This document shows positions 46,312 to 54,451 of a DNA stretch of 64,000 bases, one piece after another (position 1 is the first letter of the stretch; every line of letters begins with the position of its first letter). The DNA is from Hellea sp. Its GTDB lineage: Bacteria > Pseudomonadota > Alphaproteobacteria > Caulobacterales > Maricaulaceae. Below the pieces are notes generated by a model that did no database searches, was not told the origin of the DNA, and saw only the letters and a program-made list of their open reading frames with translations. Made by a program: the position numbers and the translations under genes. The DNA lies in the NCBI GenBank assembly GCA_023300105.1, contig JALZWM010000018.1, positions 18,665-82,664 of the forward strand, read 5' to 3'.

Positions 46312-47280
46312 ATGATTGCAGCATTTCCCGAATTTGAAGAAGCTGAAATTATTCAGCCAGGTGGTCGCCCGTTACCGGAGACCCTAGAGCCGCGTATGCG
46401 GCTGTATTACATTAAAAATGGTGATGTGCGGCTGCGCGTGATGCACGCGACTGCAAATACTAATGATCCACGTGGCTCAATTATTTTCTCACCGGGCCGA
46501 ACTGAATTTATTGAGAAATATCTAGAGACTATTGCGGATTTTATAGATCGTGGTTTCAATGTGCTTGTTGTTGACCCGCGCGGTCAAGGTCTCTCTGACC
46601 GTATGCTTGAAGATAAGATGAAAAGTTACATTGATGATTATCAAACCTACGCTGATGATCTTGCTTTTGCGACTGAAGAGTTAGGACCGCTATTACCTAA
46701 ACCTCATATTGTTATGGGTCATTCTATGGGCGGAACAATTGCCTTGCAGTCTGTCATAAGCGGAGCAATCAATCCATCAGCTGTTATATGTTCGGCGCCT
46801 ATGTTGGGCTTATTTGATGTTGATACCCATATTATGAAATGGATAATACAGTTGTGTTCGGCATTAGGTTGGAAGACAAAAAACCTTCCATTTCAAAAAC
46901 AACGTAGCGGGTTACCCGTTCCATTTAACATAAATAAATTGACCTCAGATAAGGATCGTTACCGTCACTGGGCTTCCTATTTTCAAACAACACCGCGTTT
47001 GCGGCTTGGACCGCCAACCTACGGGTGGATTGTAGCTTCTTTTAAGGCAATGTCTTACGTAAATCGGAATGCGTCTGAGCTGAATATTCCTTGCCTTATC
47101 GTGGCAGCTGGAGCGGACCCTATTGTAGACCCTAAGTCAAATGAGACATTTGCTAAGAATGCAGGCGGAAGCTACGTGGTTGTTCCAGGCGCTATGCATG
47201 AGTTGTTTTTAGAGCGTGATGTATACCGTGATCAGTTTTTTAATGCTTTTGATAAATTTTTGATCGAACAAGGCCTGTAA
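46312..47280 (+). CDS. Alpha/beta hydrolase (monoacylglycerol-lipase/lysophospholipase-like)
   Basis: A serine hydrolase of 322 residues. The nucleophile elbow is VMGHSMGGTIAL, the oxyanion-side motif is IIFSPGRTEFIEKY, the acid is within AAGADPIVDP, and the His is in GAMHELFLE. These are features of the PldB/monoglyceride lipase group acting on lysolipids. The ATG follows the upstream terminator by two bases with no ribosome-binding site, so either it is expressed by readthrough or the true start is further in (for example Met29 at 46396). Confidence 0.88.
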   Translation: MIAAFPEFEEAEIIQPGGRPLPETLEPRMRLYYIKNGDVRLRVMHATANTNDPRGSIIFSPGRTEFIEKYLETIADFIDRGFNVLVVDPRGQGLSDRMLEDKMKSYIDDYQTYADDLAFATEELGPLLPKPHIVMGHSMGGTIALQSVISGAINPSAVICSAPMLGLFDVDTHIMKWIIQLCSALGWKTKNLPFQKQRSGLPVPFNINKLTSDKDRYRHWASYFQTTPRLRLGPPTYGWIVASFKAMSYVNRNASELNIPCLIVAAGADPIVDPKSNETFAKNAGGSYVVVPGAMHELFLERDVYRDQFFNAFDKFLIEQGL

Positions 47281-47293
47281 GCAAATACCCGTC

Positions 47294-48346
47294 TTAGCGT
47301 CTTTTTTTAGCATAACCCGCAAGAGCCAATAACAAGCGTCCCGTAATTGCATCGCCTGGAGCTGCAGCTGTTTTGAGTTGTTTTTCAGCTTCCATAGTTT
47401 GAGATAAGGCCCGACGTAACATACGTCCAGGCCATAAGCGGAGTTGACCAAGAAAGGCCCGTTCTTGCATTTTGAAAACAGGAGGTCGAAGTGACTTAAT
47501 GGCCCCCTCTGGGCTTTCTCCGCTATCCATATTGGCGTTAGCTTCGATTAAACGTCCTAAGTGACGTTGAAGGCTACGAAGTATAACAGCGGAATTTATT
47601 TTGCCAGCAACAGCGCGTTTGAATTGTGCATCACACTCATGAAGCCGTCCATCCATTGCGCTCATAATAATGTCGTCAATAGAGACGCTTTGTCCGCCAG
47701 CAGCAAGTTTACGTATATCTTCGACTGTGATTTTTGCGCCAACTTGTGCGCCGTAACCCTTATATAGGGCTACTTTCTCTATTTCCCCGCGGGCCAAGGC
47801 ATGATCCCCGCTAAGTAAGGGAATCCATAAATCTAAAGCATCGCTTTCAATTGAAATAGATAAACCATTAAGCGTTGTGCGCACAAGGTTAGCAAGATCA
47901 TTTGCACTCGCTGTGTAGCATCCGATAGAAGCAAAATTTCCAGCCGCGTCAAAGGTTTTACGAACAGCAGAACGCGGACTTAAATCACCTGCTTCTATAA
48001 TAAGTTTAGCTTCGGCCTTTTTAGGGTCAGTATCAAAGGACTTGATGATCTTACTTATGGCCGCGCCGTTGCGCTCATGATCTAATCTCACGCGGACAAG
48101 ACGTGCATCTCCAAACATAGAGAGCGCCGACATCTCATCTGCTAATTTTGCTGGATCTGAGGCTAAGTCATCAGCTGTTAAAACGGTAGCCGCAAAGGCG
48201 TCTTCAGGGTTGTTGCAATAGGATTTAGCGAGTTGATTAGCACGCTCTTTGGCAAGGCCTCTATCTGGCCCATAAAATAAAACACCAATTATGTCAGTTT
48301 GCGGCGCTGATATGAAACGCGTGGCCCGCGTGCCCGTTAATTTCAT
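47294..48346 (-). CDS. holA: DNA polymerase III delta subunit
   Basis: HolA is the clamp-loader subunit that opens the sliding clamp. It is 350 residues long, with an N-terminal AAA-like domain lacking a P-loop (GVLFYGPDRGLAKERANQLAKSY), then ARLVRVRLDHER and a C-terminal collar domain with LRSLQRHLGRLIEA and GRMLRRAL. Its start overlaps lptE by 4 bp, as in the conserved leuS-lptE-holA order of alphaproteobacteria. Confidence 0.93.
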   Translation of the reverse strand: MKLTGTRATRFISAPQTDIIGVLFYGPDRGLAKERANQLAKSYCNNPEDAFAATVLTADDLASDPAKLADEMSALSMFGDARLVRVRLDHERNGAAISKIIKSFDTDPKKAEAKLIIEAGDLSPRSAVRKTFDAAGNFASIGCYTASANDLANLVRTTLNGLSISIESDALDLWIPLLSGDHALARGEIEKVALYKGYGAQVGAKITVEDIRKLAAGGQSVSIDDIIMSAMDGRLHECDAQFKRAVAGKINSAVILRSLQRHLGRLIEANANMDSGESPEGAIKSLRPPVFKMQERAFLGQLRLWPGRMLRRALSQTMEAEKQLKTAAAPGDAITGRLLLALAGYAKKRR

Positions 48347-48846
48347 TTTTTTGAATTAGTGTAATAGCTGGCAAGTTTAATAAGCAGGCGGTCGGCTGCC
48401 TCTTTGGTGGTTTGTTGGAGCGCGCTTTTTTCTGCTGCAATCAAACCATAAGGGTCAAGCGGAGCTCCAAAGGTAGAAATAGCTCTAACCGAACCTTTCG
48501 TGAGGAGGTCACCCGTTTTTGTATCATTAAGCGTATAATTGACTGTAATAATAGAATCATAACGTGAGGCGACATCAATAGAATTGACGCCAAAACCTGC
48601 GCGTGAAAGCTGAGGGGTAAGTGTTAATACATGACGTCCTGTATTTTCGCCAATACGGTCTCTTAGGCGTTGCATGATAAAAAACCCAGCTTCTTTATCA
48701 CCTTGGTCGGCGCCGTCTGTGATTTTAATGCTGACATCTTCAAACTTGATGCCGCTAGCCACTGTTGAGGTTGCATGCAAGGGTGTAAACCCGCAACCAG
48801 TTATTAAAGGCAGAGCCATGAGGCTTATCAGAGTCTTTTTGATCAT
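48343..48846 (-). CDS. lptE: LPS-assembly lipoprotein LptE
   Basis: LptE plugs the LptD barrel and helps insert LPS in the outer membrane. The lipobox is LPLITGCGFTPLH, and the GCGFxPLH sequence right after the cysteine is typical of alphaproteobacterial LptE. The remainder is ~145 residues of alternating strands. It overlaps leuS and holA by 4 bp each, so the three genes form one operon. Confidence 0.92.
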   Translation of the reverse strand: MIKKTLISLMALPLITGCGFTPLHATSTVASGIKFEDVSIKITDGADQGDKEAGFFIMQRLRDRIGENTGRHVLTLTPQLSRAGFGVNSIDVASRYDSIITVNYTLNDTKTGDLLTKGSVRAISTFGAPLDPYGLIAAEKSALQQTTKEAADRLLIKLASYYTNSKK

Positions 48847-51419
48847 GAGGCTACTATATTGATAATCCGCCCGGGAACAACAATGACTTTCCTTACAGTT
48901 AGGCCATCAATTGTGCGGATAACAGCAGGGTCAGCAAGGGCAAGTTTCTCTGCGTCTTCTTTGGAAATATCAGTAGGTACAGTGATTTCGCCGCGGCGCT
49001 TACCGTTAACTTGCAAAGGTAGCGTGACGCTGTCCTCAACCAAAAGGTTTTCATCAACTGCGGGCCAAGGCGCGTGATAACATAGACCTTCTCCTCCAAG
49101 ATGCGCCCAACATTCCTCAGACAAATGCGGCATAAAAGGCGCAATAGCGCGGATGAGCATACCCAGCGCTTCGGCTTTAGCATCATCATTGGCTTGGTAT
49201 TTCTTAAGCGCGTTGGTCAGTTCATAAATTTGCGCGACCGATGTGTTAAAACGAAAGCTCTCAATACCAGATGTGATTTTCGCCATCGCCTTATGCGCAA
49301 AGCGGCGAAGCTCTAAAGCATCGTCTTTGGCATCAGTTGCAACAGACATTGGATTCATTTTAGGGGTTTCGGAGACAAGCGCCCAAACCTTATTGGCAAA
49401 ACGCCACGCGCCAATAACGCCTGCTTCGGTCCATTCGACATCGCGTTCTGGCGGACTATCGGACAGGACAAACCAGCGTGCCACATCTGCGCCGTAACCT
49501 TCGATAATATCATTAGGGTCAACAACATTCTTCTTGGATTTAGACATCTTGATGACATCGCCTTTAGTGATGGTTTTGCCCGTTTCTAAATGGATAAGCT
49601 TACCGTCTTTATCATCAACATCGGCGGGCATAACAAAATTACCATCGGCATCCGTAAAGACTGCATGTGTGACCATGCCTTGCGTAAAGAGCCCTGCGAA
49701 AGGTTCACCGCTGGGAAGGTCAAGTAAACCGCAATCTCTGAGGCCGCGCGTAAAGAAACGCGAATAAAGCAAATGCAGAACGGCATGTTCAATGCCGCCA
49801 ACATATTGATCTACGGGGAGCCAATCAGAGGCGATTTTTTTATCAAAAGGAGCATCGTCGGTATTCCCCCCTGCAAAGCGGGCGAAATACCAAGAGCTAT
49901 CAGCGAAAGTATCAAGCGTATCGGTCTCACGGCGGGCTGCTTTTCCGCAAGTCGGACAATCAACATCTTTAAAAGTCGGGTGACGGTCGAGCGGATTACC
50001 TGGTTTATCAAAATTTATATCATAGGGCAGGGCAACAGGCAGGTCTGCTTCGGGGACAGGCACAACACCGCAATCACCACAATGAATAACGGGAATAGGA
50101 CAACCCCAATAACGTTGACGGCTAACACCCCAATCGCGAAGGCGGTAATTCGTGACGCCTTTACCAAGGTCCATCTCTTCGATTTTAGAAATCGCGGTGG
50201 TGATACCATCAGTCTTGTTAGACCCATTCAAAAACTCTGAATTAAATAATGTGCCTTCACCCGTATAGGCTTCGGTACCAATAGCGTAATTGGCCGCGTC
50301 TTCGCCGTCAGGCAAAACAACAGGCGTAACATCCAAATCATATTTACGCGCAAAATCGAGGTCGCGTTGATCATGAGCTGGACATCCAAAAATAGCGCCT
50401 GTGCCGTAACCCATAAGAACAAAGTTAGCTATCCAAACAGGAAGGGGATGACCTGTGAAAGGGTGCTTAACTTGTAGGCCTGTATCGAAACCCAGTTTTG
50501 GGGCGGTTGCAATGGCTTCTTCCGTTGTTCCGATTTTGGCGCAGTCCACACGAAAACTTTCAACTTCACTGTTTTCCTTTGCCAATACTTTCGTAATTGG
50601 GTGGTCAGGCGAAAGGGCAATAAAACTTGCGCCATATAATGTGTCTGGACGTGTCGTAAAAACTTCGGTGCCAGTATAAATTTTGTCACCAATTACTTTG
50701 TCTCCATCAACCCACTTAAAGCGCATCTCCAAACCTTCAGACTTCCCAATCCAGTTGGCTTGCATGGTTTTTACTTTTTCGGGCCAGCGGTCGAGTGTTT
50801 CTAACCCTTCCAAAAGTTCCTCGGCGTAGTGGGTGATTTTGAAAAACCATTGATCCATATCGCGCTGTTCAACAACCGCGCCGCTGCGCCAGCCTTTGCC
50901 GTCAATGACTTGCTCATTAGCCAGAACCGTATTGTCGACAGGGTCCCAATTGACTTTGGCGGTCTTGCGGTAAACGAGATCATTATCCCAAAACTTTAGG
51001 AACACATTTTGCTGCTGTTTGTAATAGGCCTCATCCGAGGTCGCAAATTCACGTGACCAATCCAGCGCAAAGCCAAGACGGTTTAGCGGCTCTTTCATCG
51101 CTTTGATGTTGCCGTAAGTCCAATCTTTCGGATGACCGCCAATTTCTATCGCCGCGTTTTCCGCTGGCATCCCAAAACTATCCCAGCCCATAGGGTGGAG
51201 GACTTCAAAGCCTTGTGCTTTTTTATAGCGCGCGACGACATCGCCCATCGCGTAATTGCGTACATGGCCCATGTGAATACGGCCAGAGGGGTAGGGGAAC
51301 ATTTCCAGCGCGTAGAATTTTGGCTTCTCGCTATTGTCATCGGCGCGGTAAACATCGCCTTCTGCCCACACCTTTTGCCAGCGGGGTTCAACATTTGCGG
51401 CATTGTAACGTTCGGACAT
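48843..51419 (-). CDS. leuS: Leucyl-tRNA synthetase
   Basis: A class I synthetase of 858 residues. The HIGH box appears as YPSGRIHMGHVRNY and the KMSKS box as VIKMSKSKKNVVDP. The CP1 editing domain (FTTRPDTLYGASFIALSPDHP) is intact, and the C-terminal anticodon-binding domains follow. The family-typical N-terminus (MSERYNAANVEPRWQ) fixes the start. That start has no Shine-Dalgarno sequence; a terminator-like hairpin and T-run end one base before it. Confidence 0.97.
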   Translation of the reverse strand: MSERYNAANVEPRWQKVWAEGDVYRADDNSEKPKFYALEMFPYPSGRIHMGHVRNYAMGDVVARYKKAQGFEVLHPMGWDSFGMPAENAAIEIGGHPKDWTYGNIKAMKEPLNRLGFALDWSREFATSDEAYYKQQQNVFLKFWDNDLVYRKTAKVNWDPVDNTVLANEQVIDGKGWRSGAVVEQRDMDQWFFKITHYAEELLEGLETLDRWPEKVKTMQANWIGKSEGLEMRFKWVDGDKVIGDKIYTGTEVFTTRPDTLYGASFIALSPDHPITKVLAKENSEVESFRVDCAKIGTTEEAIATAPKLGFDTGLQVKHPFTGHPLPVWIANFVLMGYGTGAIFGCPAHDQRDLDFARKYDLDVTPVVLPDGEDAANYAIGTEAYTGEGTLFNSEFLNGSNKTDGITTAISKIEEMDLGKGVTNYRLRDWGVSRQRYWGCPIPVIHCGDCGVVPVPEADLPVALPYDINFDKPGNPLDRHPTFKDVDCPTCGKAARRETDTLDTFADSSWYFARFAGGNTDDAPFDKKIASDWLPVDQYVGGIEHAVLHLLYSRFFTRGLRDCGLLDLPSGEPFAGLFTQGMVTHAVFTDADGNFVMPADVDDKDGKLIHLETGKTITKGDVIKMSKSKKNVVDPNDIIEGYGADVARWFVLSDSPPERDVEWTEAGVIGAWRFANKVWALVSETPKMNPMSVATDAKDDALELRRFAHKAMAKITSGIESFRFNTSVAQIYELTNALKKYQANDDAKAEALGMLIRAIAPFMPHLSEECWAHLGGEGLCYHAPWPAVDENLLVEDSVTLPLQVNGKRRGEITVPTDISKEDAEKLALADPAVIRTIDGLTVRKVIVVPGRIINIVAS

Positions 51420-51420
51420 G

Positions 51421-51452
51421 AAAAAAGCGGCCTTAATTAAATTAAAGCCGCT
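51421..51452 (-). terminator. Intrinsic-terminator-like hairpin abutting the leuS start
   Basis: On the leftward strand, AGCGGCTTTAA pairs with TTAAGGCCGCT (one G-U) and is followed by TTTTT, then C and the leuS ATG. It would end the DUF3576 transcript, and also any transcript reaching leuS from upstream unless read through. Confidence 0.8.
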
Positions 51453-51482
51453 CTATAGCAGAGTCAGTATTTGAGGCTAGCT

Positions 51483-51941
51483 TTATTGCGCGTCAACAGT
51501 CGCGATATAAAGTTGACGGGCACGTGTTAGAATTGCGTTTTCAATCTGGCGGGCTGTATCGGCATCAATTGCTGCATCATCCCAGCCGCTGGCTGTACGG
51601 GTTTGCTTGAAAATCGAGGCCTTAAGTGCGTCAGCGCGAAGATTTGTATCTAGTATAAAGACATTCGCTTTGAATCTTTCTTGGGGCGCTTCAGCCGAAG
51701 CATACCAATCTGTGACAATAACGCCGCCAAAAGGGTCGACCTGATCTAGAGGCATAAAGTTTAAGGTCTCTAGAGTTGCGCGCCAAAGAAAAGAGTTTAC
51801 GCCTATGTTTGGTGTTTGGGTTGCGACGGCTCTTTCAGCGCGAGCTTTGTTTTTACCTATCCCAAGTGAACTGCACCCTATCAAAAGGGTTGCGGCCATA
51901 AAGGTTGAAACGAAAAAGGCTGGCATGCGGATGGTCGGCAT
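51483..51941 (-). CDS. DUF3576 lipoprotein
   Basis: A short envelope protein with lipobox TLLIGCSS after the signal sequence and the DUF3576 core: NSFLWRATLETLNFMPLDQVDPFGGVIVTDWY and the ARQLYIATVD end. Genes of this family commonly precede leuS in alphaproteobacteria; their role is unknown, and an outer-membrane assembly link is only suggested by neighbourhood with lptE. The track start at 51983 is 14 codons too long; the ATG at 51941 has GGAG upstream. Confidence 0.9.
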   Translation of the reverse strand: MPTIRMPAFFVSTFMAATLLIGCSSLGIGKNKARAERAVATQTPNIGVNSFLWRATLETLNFMPLDQVDPFGGVIVTDWYASAEAPQERFKANVFILDTNLRADALKASIFKQTRTASGWDDAAIDADTARQIENAILTRARQLYIATVDAQ

Positions 51942-52172
51942 AGGGGACTCCAAAATTGCACTGGGTGCATAATCATAGTTCAAATCAGTTGAGGGGTTAT
52001 AGCACCAAAAACGCGGCGGGCTAGCCTTACTATGTGGAAATAATAAGTCTTAAATTGGCTAAAAACCGCAGTAAACCTACGATTTAAAAGATTTGTTAAC
52101 CATTTTTTAGGAAGCGCAAGTGATTACAAAGGCAATGGTGCGGGAATTTCTACCTGTACAGTGGAGTTTGTA

Positions 52173-54017
52173 ATGTCACTCATCTTGAACGGCAAAACCT
52201 ATGTGGTCCCTTTGGTTATTTTGGGCTTAGGGGTGATGACTGTTGCGAGCGCGCAAACCAGCACTTCCCCTTTTGCGAATAAAGTTAAGAAAAAAGCTTG
52301 GGAAACAGCCGCGCCTTCTGTGCCGACACCCTCAACTTCTCAATATAATAATCCATTCAAACCCACGGCAAACCAAATTCCGAGCCAAATTCCAAGTCAA
52401 ACTTTACCTGTGAGATCACCTCACACAAATTCATCTTACACACCTGATTCTTCAGTACCAAATCCGCGCGCCTATAATTATCAAACACCTGCTTCTAATG
52501 CGCCACAAATATTTTCAGACCAGGATTTTTCACAGACAGAAGATTATAGTTTTGCACCGCAGGGTTCGCCTTATCAAAATTCTAAATTTCAAAACCGCTC
52601 TGGATCACAAACATACTCTGATCAAAATTCAACAAGTCCCGCTCCGCAAAGCGGCGCTTATTACCCAGGACGCTCTCAGGCGCCTTACCCGCAAAATACT
52701 AAGACGCAATATCAAGGTGCGAGTACTGGATCTACTGGATATGATAGAGGATATGGTCAACCGTCTCAGCAAGGTAGATCGCAGGCTAGGCAACAAGCGG
52801 GACAGCAAAATTATGCTAAAGGAAGTTGGATTGACCGTTTAGGGTTAAAAAAATGGAAGACCACACTTTCCGGCGCTTTAAGACTGGGTGCGGCCGCGAC
52901 AGACCGCGAGGAAACCGACCGCGATGGATGGAATGAAGATTTTATTGGTGATGGCCGCGTTACATTTGAAGCCAGCGCTATTACGGCTGGTGGTTTAGAA
53001 TATGGGATTAACCTAGAAGCTCGGGCTCAATATGATAGGTACCGCCGCGGTTTTGGAGGTTTGGTAGGAGATTGTGCGCCAGATATAGCGGGTTGCGCCT
53101 CTGTAGATATTAATGGCACGCCAACGGCTTTGCGGGGACATACATCACAATTTTATACTTCTGGCGCTGATAACGCAGATGACTTCGAAGCAGAGCTTGA
53201 GGGGGCTTATATCTTTTTGCGATCTGCTTATGGCGATGTGACTGTTGGCCGTGATGACGGAGCGGCTTACCTTTTCTCACTTGGCGCGCCGACATTACTT
53301 GCGGTAAATGCCTCAAACTCACCTGTCGATTATACAGGTCTGGACAGTGTTAAAACGGTCAATGATGCGTCTGGTTTTGCTGAAAAAGTAACTTATACCT
53401 CACCGCGCTTGCTAGGGGATCAAATTGGCGTAGGCGTTCAGCTCGGATTGAGTTATGCGCCTAATGCACGCGCTTGCGGCGTTGATTATTGTGTTCGCAG
53501 TAATGGGTCGGATGAAAGCGGCGCGTTCTCACCAGACCTGGATGATGTTTTCGAAGTTGGCCTATCTCTTGACCGTAAGTTTGCAAATGGCCTCGAAGTC
53601 GAAGCCACAGGGACTTATGCAATCGCGTCTGAGCAAAGCGGCCTTGAAGCCTTTGATGATCTTTCTGCTTATAATGCGGGTATTGAAATTAAGCTTTCTG
53701 ACTGGACTGTCGGTGGATCGTACCTTCAAAGTAATAACGGTCTTAATGATGGTGATTACACAGCTTGGGACGCAGGAATTACATGGAAACCGTCCAAGAT
53801 TGGATTTTCCGCCAGCTATGGCTACGCCGAAGATGAAAACATCAACCTCACATCTGATCAAATTGTTGCGGGAATTAGTTATGAGTTTGACCGCTTCACG
53901 CTCGGAACAGGCGTTCAATATATAGAACGCACAGTCCCAATCGCGACAGGCCTTGTTGTGGGCGAAGAGACAGAAAAAGCGACGGCCATATTTGTCGAGG
54001 GAGGCTTTACGTTCTAG
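52173..54017 (+). CDS. Outer-membrane porin with long disordered N-terminal region
   Basis: After a signal peptide (PLVILGLGVMTVASAQT) come ~190 residues of Gln/Ser/Pro/Tyr/Asn-rich low complexity (SQIPSQTLPVRSPHTNSS, QARQQAGQQNYAKG). A beta-barrel of ~390 residues follows, with alternating amphipathic strands, eyelet-like regions (YGDVTVGRDDGAAYLFS) and a C-terminal Phe (FVEGGFTF), which is the outer-membrane insertion signature of Gram-negative porins. A Cys pair (GDCAPDIAGC) may form a loop disulfide. The GTG at 52161 in the track is less likely than ATG 52173, which has GGAG upstream. Confidence 0.85.
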   Translation: MSLILNGKTYVVPLVILGLGVMTVASAQTSTSPFANKVKKKAWETAAPSVPTPSTSQYNNPFKPTANQIPSQIPSQTLPVRSPHTNSSYTPDSSVPNPRAYNYQTPASNAPQIFSDQDFSQTEDYSFAPQGSPYQNSKFQNRSGSQTYSDQNSTSPAPQSGAYYPGRSQAPYPQNTKTQYQGASTGSTGYDRGYGQPSQQGRSQARQQAGQQNYAKGSWIDRLGLKKWKTTLSGALRLGAAATDREETDRDGWNEDFIGDGRVTFEASAITAGGLEYGINLEARAQYDRYRRGFGGLVGDCAPDIAGCASVDINGTPTALRGHTSQFYTSGADNADDFEAELEGAYIFLRSAYGDVTVGRDDGAAYLFSLGAPTLLAVNASNSPVDYTGLDSVKTVNDASGFAEKVTYTSPRLLGDQIGVGVQLGLSYAPNARACGVDYCVRSNGSDESGAFSPDLDDVFEVGLSLDRKFANGLEVEATGTYAIASEQSGLEAFDDLSAYNAGIEIKLSDWTVGGSYLQSNNGLNDGDYTAWDAGITWKPSKIGFSASYGYAEDENINLTSDQIVAGISYEFDRFTLGTGVQYIERTVPIATGLVVGEETEKATAIFVEGGFTF

Positions 54018-54180
54018 TAGAGAGTCTATCTCTGTGTCTTGGTATTGGGTTAGAGGCTATTTCAAATCTGTACTTTAATGTGTTGGCCACTTCTGTGTTC
54101 AAATGGACGAACATAATATAAGCTAAGCCCTTTGAGATAATACTTATACGTTGAGTTTTTACCTCAGATTCGTTTTGAAA

Positions 54181-54205
54181 AATGACTAGCCTATGGCTTG
54201 TCATT
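54181..54205. terminator. Hairpin AATGACtAGCC / GGCTtGTCATT
   Basis: An 11-bp stem with one T-T mismatch around a TAT loop. Read leftward it is followed by TTTTT, so it could terminate a leftward transcript coming from the 54.2-54.4 kb region; it may also act weakly after the porin gene. Nothing else is recognised between the porin stop (54017) and here. Confidence 0.5.
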
Positions 54206-54451
54206 CTCTGTTTGACATCTTTTCTCTTGCCGCTTATACGCCCTGCAAATCCGCGCAGTATTATCCTGCGCTCTGACCTGTGCGACAGCTCCTGCCTTTG
54301 TTTTAAAAGCCTGAGAACGATGCAGGCGGGGTCCTCTGGTCGACGTTATCGTTCACCGGGGCATTTAGTGCTATGCGGAGCATATAAATCATACGCTGTA
54401 TTGATTTAAACGAATGCTGAAACCGGAAGTTTCAGATGACAAAGGAAAACG
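54206..54451. other. Structured gene-free region before ffh (leader or small RNA candidate)
   Basis: This gap is more GC-rich than the flanking intergenic DNA. It holds several potential stems: GCGCAG/CTGCGC (near 54253-54271), GAACGAT/ATCGTTC (54315-54321 with 54348-54354), competing GCCTG/CAGGC, and CTGAAAC/GTTTCAG (54417-54435) just ahead of the ffh ribosome-binding site (AAAGGAAAA). I checked for the SRP RNA core (GGTCAGG...GGAAG) and it is absent. It may be a structured ffh leader or an independent small RNA; the identity is unknown. Confidence 0.4.

Noticed and set aside
49773-50240. 155-aa ORF opposite leuS
   Set aside because: Antisense shadow of the conserved LeuS coding sequence.
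51421-51482. T-box or leucine-codon leader controlling leuS
   Set aside because: No T-box motif, no Leu-rich leader ORF and only ~60 bp between DUF3576 and leuS; only a terminator-like stem is seen.
52084-52099. CtrA box upstream of the porin
   Set aside because: The two TTAA elements are separated by 8 bases rather than 7.
53455-53925. 156-aa ORF within the porin gene
   Set aside because: Out-of-frame shadow of the porin barrel, with no start signal or family features.
54182-54409. 75-aa ORF before ffh
   Set aside because: It has no ribosome-binding site, reads as translated structured RNA-like DNA and begins inside a hairpin.
54206-54410. 4.5S/SRP RNA gene next to ffh
   Set aside because: Neither strand contains the conserved GGTCAGG...GGAAG...GCAGCC core.
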